Shown piece after piece: positions 6,406 to 10,469 of a stretch of 10,469 nucleotides of DNA. Source of the stretch: Pseudomonadota bacterium (GTDB lineage Bacteria > Desulfobacterota > Desulfobacteria > Desulfobacterales > Desulfobacteraceae); NCBI GenBank assembly GCA_018812385.1, contig JAHJDU010000199.1:1-10469 (forward strand). Direction: 5' to 3'. Made by a program: the position numbers and the translations under genes. Below the pieces are notes generated by a model. That model had not been told where the DNA came from, did not search any database, and was given only the letters and a program-made list of their open reading frames with translations. Within the stretch, counting starts at the first letter, position 1, and each line of letters starts with the position of its first letter.

Positions 6406-7449
6406 TTAACTGTCCAGAACCCCGTCCAGTTCATGCTTCAAGGAGCGGTTCATCAGACGTTCAACCGTTTCTTTGACAGAACGGCCTTCAAAAAGAACGA
6501 AATAAACTTCATTGCAAATGGGGAGATCCACCCCCAGTTTTTTTGACAGATTGTAGACGGATCGGGTTGTTTTAACCCCTTCGGCAACCATTCTCATTTC
6601 AGAAATGATATCATCCGGGTTTTTGCCTTCTCCAATCTGTTTGCCCAGGGTATAGTTGCGGCTTAATACGCCTGTACAGGTTAATAAAAGATCTCCCACA
6701 CCGGCAAGCCCGGCCAGGGTCAGAGGATCGGCCCCCAGCTTTGTTCCCAGCCGGTTCATCTCCGTAAGACCCCGGGTAATCAGGGCGGCCCTTGGATTAA
6801 GACCCATTTTCATACCATCACAAATACCGGCAGCTATGGCCACCACATTTTTCATGGCACCACCTATCTGGGTACCGATGGGATCATCATTAACATACAC
6901 CCTGAACGTGGGGCAGGAAAATATTTCCTGGACATACTTGGATATTTCCCGGCTGGTTGATGCGGCCGCAACAACTGTCGGAACTTTATTGGCAACTTCC
7001 CTGGCAAAGCTTGGACCCGAGAGAACAGCAAAATTTTCTTTGGGGAGAAAATCAATTTTTTCTGCAAGAATCTGGGTCATGGTCATATGGGTTTTATTCT
7101 CAATCCCCTTGGATGCTGTTACAACTATTGTCCCGGGACTGATAAAATTTTTCATCTGACCTGCCACATCCCTCATGCAGTGGGACGGGACCACAACAAG
7201 TACAAGGTCTTTTGCTTTTACAACGATTTCAATATCATTGGATGGAATAATATTTTCCGGCAGTCTCGCATCTGGAAGAAAAATCTTGTTTTCCCTGTTC
7301 TTTTCAATCTGTTCTTTTACTTCAGGCTCAAACACCCACAGGTCCAGAAGAAACCCTTTGTCTGCAAGCAATTTGGCAAGGGCAGTGCCCCAGGCTCCTC
7401 CGCCCACAACCCCTATTCTGGTTTTTGCCGTGTCAATCTTCCTGCTCAT
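6406..7449 (-). CDS. gpsA: NAD(P)-dependent glycerol-3-phosphate dehydrogenase
   Basis: Cytoplasmic enzyme that reduces dihydroxyacetone phosphate to sn-glycerol-3-phosphate, the backbone precursor of phospholipids. The protein has 347 residues, normal length. The N-terminal Rossmann fold opens with VGGGAWGTALA (G16, G18, G21), followed by VVVPSHCMR (86-93), TASKGIE with K114, and LSGPSFAREVA (143-153). The C-terminal helical domain has GGAMKNVVAIAAGICDG with the catalytic lysine K200, GLAGVGDLLLTCTG (247-260) and the substrate-binding SRN (263-265). The ATG at 7449 is supported by an AAAGGAAA ribosome-binding site about 9 nt upstream. It appears monocistronic, with its own candidate promoter, and its 3' end abuts the inverted-repeat element. 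No key residue is missing. Confidence 0.97.
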   Translation of the reverse strand: MSRKIDTAKTRIGVVGGGAWGTALAKLLADKGFLLDLWVFEPEVKEQIEKNRENKIFLPDARLPENIIPSNDIEIVVKAKDLVLVVVPSHCMRDVAGQMKNFISPGTIVVTASKGIENKTHMTMTQILAEKIDFLPKENFAVLSGPSFAREVANKVPTVVAAASTSREISKYVQEIFSCPTFRVYVNDDPIGTQIGGAMKNVVAIAAGICDGMKMGLNPRAALITRGLTEMNRLGTKLGADPLTLAGLAGVGDLLLTCTGVLSRNYTLGKQIGEGKNPDDIISEMRMVAEGVKTTRSVYNLSKKLGVDLPICNEVYFVLFEGRSVKETVERLMNRSLKHELDGVLDS

Positions 7450-7463
7450 ACGCTAAACTTTCC

Positions 7464-7477
7464 TTTCAGGCCTGAAA
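7464..7477. promoter_or_regulatory. Perfect 14-bp palindrome in the gpsA leader
   Basis: TTTCAGGCCTGAAA reads the same on both strands and touches the gpsA ribosome-binding site, 14 nt before the start codon. It could be an operator or a small RNA hairpin masking the ribosome-binding site. A palindrome this long is expected by chance about once per window of this size, so it is only a candidate. Confidence 0.25.
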
Positions 7478-7494
7478 AAATCCAGACATTAAAA

Positions 7495-7503
7495 ATATTA
7501 TCA
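7495..7503 (-). promoter_or_regulatory. Candidate extended -10 promoter for gpsA
   Basis: On the minus strand TGATAATAT (TG-n-TAATAT, hexamer 4 of 6 against TATAAT) would start transcription near 7488, leaving a 39-nt leader that contains the ribosome-binding site. No good -35 hexamer lies at 16-18 nt. Confidence 0.35.
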
Positions 7504-7728
7504 TCAAATTAAACACACCCATTGTGTATACACCAGTTCACTATCACGATCAACTTGATTTTGGCCCAGATCTTTGCAACACGAATCAAAGACAGACCAA
7601 GCAGTTCATTGAGAACGGATCGGTGCAGATATGCAAAGACAGATAAACGAAAACTTGAAATTCCTGTAGCAGCAATAAATTTTGAATACTTTCCGCCCTT
7701 GAAAAAATAAGGTGGTCTATAAATCATC

Positions 7729-7758
7729 TTGACAGAACACTGGGACATGGGGTAATTT
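7729..7758 (+). promoter_or_regulatory. Weak candidate promoter upstream of the stress-protein gene
   Basis: A consensus -35 TTGACA (7729-7734) is followed after 18 nt by TAATTT (7753-7758), which matches the -10 consensus at only 3 of 6 positions. Transcription would begin near 7765 with a leader of about 155 nt. The -35 is strong; the -10 is not. Confidence 0.28.
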
Positions 7759-7920
7759 GAACCTATACTTCCTGTTTTTGGAGCCTCAAACTGTCCTCTT
7801 GTTTTTTTGGCCCAATCCGAATCTTGTGTTTTCGTCTTCACCCTGTTTTTGCTTTTTATCTGTTTTTTCTTTTTAATAGAACACACCATATTTTTATTAA
7901 CCACAAAAATAAGGAGAAGA

Positions 7921-8910
7921 ATGATGAGGATAGAAACAAAAAAAATAATGTGCGCAATAGATTTTTCAGATTTTTCCAATATTGTTATTGCCTATGGCAA
8001 AGCACTGGCATCAGAATTTGGTTCAACCCTTTGCTTATGCCATATCCTTTCGGGGACGCTTATGATTTCAAGTCTTGGGCATTCCTATATTGACTACACG
8101 GATATTGAGACTGGTCGAGTTCAGTCGGCAAAGGACAAGCTTGAAAAAATGGCAGAAGAACTTGATATTGAATGTGAAATCATTGTCTCATCCGGGCACG
8201 CGGCAGATGAAATCAATCGAATTGTCAGTGAAAACAATATTGATCTGGTCATTGCTGCAACCCATGGCGGATCAGGCATAAAACGATTTTTGCTCGGCTC
8301 TGTAACCGATAGACTGGTAAAAGTTCTCCAATGCCCGCTTCTGGTTCTTTTTGCACGAAAAAAACATTCTGTTTCAATAATTGAAAAAAATATAAAATTA
8401 AAGAAAATCCTTGTGGGATGTGATTTTTCCCCGGATTCCAAACTTGCTTTTGACCATGCCTTAAGCCTGGCTCAGGAATTTCAGACACAGCTTTACCTGG
8501 CCCATGTTATCCGACCAACGGAACAAATTGAATTGTCTGCATCAGACTATATAAAAATACAGGGGGATGGCGACTACACCAACTGGACCCGGCCTGAATA
8601 TCTGGAACTTCAAAAAAAGGCAGCTGATGAAGATTTGAAAAACAAAAAAACTCTATTCAGCCGTCTTGAAAAACAGCTTTTAGATATGGTTCCTGAAGAC
8701 AGCCGGAACTGGTGTACACCCATCACCATCCTGCTTGAAGGTCAGCCTTATAAGGAATTGATCGATTATGCTGTACAAAAAGAAGTGGATATGATCGTAA
8801 TTGGGGTTCACGGCCACAGCCTTTTGGAAAGATTTATCGTCGGATCTACAACTGATCGTGTCATAAGCCGGGCTTCATGTCCTGTGCTTGTGGTCCGGCA
8901 GATCTCCTGA
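7921..8910 (+). CDS. Tandem-domain universal stress protein (UspA family)
   Basis: A 329-residue cytoplasmic protein made of two Usp domains, about 5-145 and 160-328, joined by a basic linker. Each begins with the family's strand and Asp (KKIMCAIDFSDFS; KKILVGCDFSPDS) and ends in the nucleotide-loop region and CPxLVx (QCPLLVL; SCPVLVV). The ATP-binding signature G-x2-G-x9-G-S is complete in domain 2 (GVHGHSLLERFIVGS, 295-309). In domain 1 the first glycine is alanine (ATHGGSGIKRFLLGS, 113-127). Tandem Usp proteins usually respond to starvation or oxidative stress, often by binding ATP; the partner is unknown. The frame runs back to 7807, but that part encodes a T-rich hydrophobic stretch that looks like translated leader. 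ATG-ATG at 7921/7924 follows AAGGAG; either may be used. Confidence 0.92.
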   Translation: MMRIETKKIMCAIDFSDFSNIVIAYGKALASEFGSTLCLCHILSGTLMISSLGHSYIDYTDIETGRVQSAKDKLEKMAEELDIECEIIVSSGHAADEINRIVSENNIDLVIAATHGGSGIKRFLLGSVTDRLVKVLQCPLLVLFARKKHSVSIIEKNIKLKKILVGCDFSPDSKLAFDHALSLAQEFQTQLYLAHVIRPTEQIELSASDYIKIQGDGDYTNWTRPEYLELQKKAADEDLKNKKTLFSRLEKQLLDMVPEDSRNWCTPITILLEGQPYKELIDYAVQKEVDMIVIGVHGHSLLERFIVGSTTDRVISRASCPVLVVRQIS

Positions 8911-8929
8911 AACTCAAAATGGCATGCCT

Positions 8930-8958
8930 GTTTCCCTGTGAAACTCTATTCTTTTTTT
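8930..8958 (+). terminator. Weak candidate terminator after the stress-protein gene
   Basis: GTTTC and GAAAC form a 5-bp stem around CCTGT, followed by a T-rich tract TCTATTCTTTTTTT that runs into the 3' end of the converging crotonase gene. The stem is short and AT-rich, so this is tentative. Confidence 0.28.
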
Positions 8959-9704
8959 GCCGGATGAATATGCATCCCAAAAGCCAGCATCATCTGGTTC
9001 CTGTCTTCCATCTGCAGGCATGCCTCAAGTCCGCCGGCATCAATATTAATATTAATGGCTTCTTTTGTCATACGAAGTCCCAGGGGATTTTTACCTGCCA
9101 TAACCTTTGCAAGTCCTGTTGCGATTTCAATCATTTCCTGCCTTTGAACGATCCTGCTGGCAAATCCCAGGTTCATGGCCTCATTTGCACTAAGCCAGTT
9201 TCCGGTCAAAAGAAATTCATTGGCTCTTCCTGAGCCAATAAGTCTGGGAAGAAAATAGGAAGCAGCCATATCTGCACCACCTAATCCAATGTTTATATAG
9301 GCTGCACAAAATCTGGCATTTTCAGCTAAAATACGTATATCCGAAGCCATTGCCAGGGAAAATCCAATTCCTGCAGCCGCTCCATGGATACAGCAGATAA
9401 CAGGCTGGGGAATTTTTCTTAAGCCTAACATCATTCTTGATAACCTGACCTGGGCATTATAGGCGTCAACAGGCTGCATATCAAAAATTTGAGGGCCAAA
9501 TGTCTGCATGTCAAGTCCTGCACAAAATCCTTTGGCATCCCCTCCGTCAAGGATAATAACTGAAACACTGTTATCATACATCCGTGCATTGATGAATTCT
9601 TCAAACTCACACAGCATTTCTTTATCAACAGCATTGTATTTATCCGGCCTGTTCAAGGTAAGATAGCCTATTGGACCGTCTTGTCTGAATATAATTCTAT
9701 CCAT
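8946..9704 (-). CDS. Enoyl-CoA hydratase/isomerase family (crotonase-fold) protein
   Basis: A 252-residue crotonase-superfamily enzyme acting on acyl-CoA thioesters, cytoplasmic and probably trimeric or hexameric like its relatives. The oxyanion-hole segments are present: GFCAGLDM (59-66) and HGAAAGIGFSLAMASDIR (107-124). Also visible are GLGGADMAASYFLPRLIG (140-157) and the LTGNWLSANEAMNLGFASRIV block. Both glutamates that catalyse hydration in classical enoyl-CoA hydratase appear replaced: S116 stands for the first and Y136 for the second by my alignment. D145 in the GGADM loop may serve instead, as in isomerase-like subfamilies. So the reaction, hydratase or isomerase, is open. The ATG has AAGGAG 8 nt upstream. 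It lies 12 nt after the acyl-CoA dehydrogenase gene, in one operon, which points to beta-oxidation of a special acyl-CoA. Confidence 0.92.
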   Translation of the reverse strand: MDRIIFRQDGPIGYLTLNRPDKYNAVDKEMLCEFEEFINARMYDNSVSVIILDGGDAKGFCAGLDMQTFGPQIFDMQPVDAYNAQVRLSRMMLGLRKIPQPVICCIHGAAAGIGFSLAMASDIRILAENARFCAAYINIGLGGADMAASYFLPRLIGSGRANEFLLTGNWLSANEAMNLGFASRIVQRQEMIEIATGLAKVMAGKNPLGLRMTKEAININIDAGGLEACLQMEDRNQMMLAFGMHIHPAKKE

Positions 9705-9716
9705 TTAAAAATCTCC

Positions 9717-10469
9717 TTAATCTTTGAAATATTTAGTCTTCATATCAATAGTAAGATTATCATTGTCCATAAGTCGTGAAGCCAATCCTAAGGTTTTTGG
9801 TAGTTCATATCTGAAAAAATAATTCATTGCAAAAACTTTGCCCTTATAAAAATTCTTATCCTTTTTCGAGCAGTTTTCAGCCAGGGCTTTTTGGGCCACA
9901 ATCCCCTGGATCAGCCATTGCCATGAAATAACGATCAGTCCATAAAACTCAAGGAAAAGAGTTGCGTCGGAAAGATAAACCTCAATTCCTTTTTCTTTGG
10001 CAACATTAAAGAGAAAGCCTGCAACCTTTTCAAGCAGTTTCATTGCCTTTTGAAGCTCTATGGCAAAAAATTCAAGCCCCTTGATTTCCATGGCGGCTTG
10101 TATAGTCAGCCTTACCTCTTCAATGAACAATAAAGCAGCCTTGCCATTCTTCATTAAAATTTTTCTTCCCAGAAGATCCATGCCCTGGATACCCGTTGTG
10201 CCTTCATGTATGGCATGTATCCTCATATCCCTGAAATATTGTTCAACGGGAAAATCTTCACAATATCCATAGCCGCCAAAACATTGTATGGCATTACTGA
10301 CGGAAGAAATCCCATATTCTGAAGGAAATGCTTTTGCAACGGGAGTCAACAGATCCAGTAAAAGTTCATACTTTTCTTTTTCATCCCCCTGGGACACTTT
10401 TATAAGATCAGCATACATGCAGCACTGAAGGACAAGAGACAAAGAACCTTCCACAACGGATTTCTGAAA
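9717..10469 (-). CDS. Acyl-CoA dehydrogenase, C-terminal part (cut by right edge)
   Basis: The last 250 residues of a long-form (about 600-residue) FAD-dependent acyl-CoA dehydrogenase, which introduces a trans-2 double bond into an acyl-CoA and passes electrons to ETF. The frame is open through the right edge, so the gene starts outside; the GTG at 10454 is an internal valine. Visible are LLTPVAKAFPSEYG, the CFGGYGYCEDFPVEQYFRD block (from about residue 64) and IHEGTTGIQGMDLLGRKI. Its Glu corresponds to the catalytic base of YEGT in the family. The remaining roughly 150 residues are the extra helical C-terminal domain (Acyl-CoA_dh_C type) found in FadE5-like enzymes, not in the 380-residue short forms. 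The stop overlaps the ribosome-binding region of the crotonase gene, so the two are co-translated. Substrate cannot be told from this fragment. Confidence 0.93.
   Translation of the reverse strand, partial: FQKSVVEGSLSLVLQCCMYADLIKVSQGDEKEKYELLLDLLTPVAKAFPSEYGISSVSNAIQCFGGYGYCEDFPVEQYFRDMRIHAIHEGTTGIQGMDLLGRKILMKNGKAALLFIEEVRLTIQAAMEIKGLEFFAIELQKAMKLLEKVAGFLFNVAKEKGIEVYLSDATLFLEFYGLIVISWQWLIQGIVAQKALAENCSKKDKNFYKGKVFAMNYFFRYELPKTLGLASRLMDNDNLTIDMKTKYFKD

Larger units (their letters stand above)
7450..7920. other. 471-bp region without a convincing gene; possible decayed ORF
   Basis: Between divergent gpsA and the stress-protein gene. Near the gpsA side are a leader palindrome and a -10-like element; GTGTATACAC (7524-7533) is a small perfect palindrome. 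On the minus strand an uninterrupted frame spans 7509-7979 (156 codons), but it starts at TTG without a ribosome-binding site and runs antisense across the stress-protein start. Its last 85 codons (for example YFFKGGKYSKFIAATG and LNELLGLSLIRVAKI) look more protein-like than its A/T-rich beginning, as a remnant of a broken gene might. On the + strand 7522-7710 is also open (TTG start). I recognise no family in either. The 7800-7920 part is T-rich leader sequence. Confidence 0.4.

Noticed and set aside
6656..7159. 167-codon + strand frame inside gpsA, and other long frames antisense to gmk, msbA, waaA, gpsA and the stress-protein gene
   Set aside because: They lie antisense or out of frame within strongly conserved genes, lack family motifs and ribosome-binding sites, and are coding shadows.
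7807..7920. N-terminal extension of the stress protein encoding a hydrophobic, Phe/Leu-rich stretch that mimics a membrane anchor
   Set aside because: It is the translation of a T-rich leader; a clear AAGGAG site precedes ATG-ATG at 7921, and Usp domains start right there.
8921..8928. GGCATGCC palindrome between the stress-protein and crotonase genes
   Set aside because: An 8-bp palindrome is common by chance and is not followed by a clear T-run of its own.
10452..10454. GTG as the start of the acyl-CoA dehydrogenase
   Set aside because: The frame stays open to the window edge with family-like residues before it, so the gene is truncated by the window rather than short.

Overview
The window looks like ordinary chromosome from a Gram-negative, strictly anaerobic member of the Desulfobacterota, most likely Desulfobacteraceae (Desulfobacula/Desulfobacter type). 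This placement is an inference. It rests on the lipid A genes (msbA, waaA), the DUF4416 gene beside yicC, the yicC-remA-gmk order, the AT-rich sequence with many A/T runs, and a long-form acyl-CoA dehydrogenase with a crotonase as expected of a fatty or aromatic acid degrader. No rRNA, tRNA, CRISPR array, transposase gene or phage gene was seen.

Left block, minus strand, 4052 down to 1: msbA, a 55-residue Trm112-type zinc-ribbon protein, a DUF4416 protein, yicC, remA (DUF370) and gmk (cut by the left edge). Spacing is tight: the Trm112 stop and DUF4416 start are 2 nt apart, DUF4416 and yicC overlap by 8 nt, yicC-remA is 27 nt and remA-gmk is 4 nt. The block reads as one operon, with a 60-nt gap carrying a hairpin after msbA. 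waaA diverges from msbA across a short spacer. WaaA adds Kdo to the lipid A precursor and MsbA flips the resulting core-lipid A, so the pair works in one pathway.

Middle block: a small single-GAF-domain protein (+) faces gpsA (-). Between them, at about 6202-6400, lie a strong hairpin and a roughly 145-bp imperfect inverted repeat that resembles a dispersed non-coding (MITE/REP-like) element. This is the most unusual structure in the window. GpsA supplies glycerol-3-phosphate for phospholipids.

Right block: a 471-bp stretch without a convincing gene (7450-7920) precedes a two-domain universal stress protein (+). Converging on it from the right are a crotonase-fold enoyl-CoA hydratase/isomerase-like gene and, 12 nt upstream of that, the C-terminal part of a long acyl-CoA dehydrogenase cut by the right edge. 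These two form an acyl-CoA oxidation operon on the minus strand.

I found no clear new defence or mobile system. The points worth checking are the inverted-repeat element, a possible frameshifted tail or micro-ORF after the GAF gene, the missing catalytic glutamates in the crotonase, and the unexplained 7450-7920 region.
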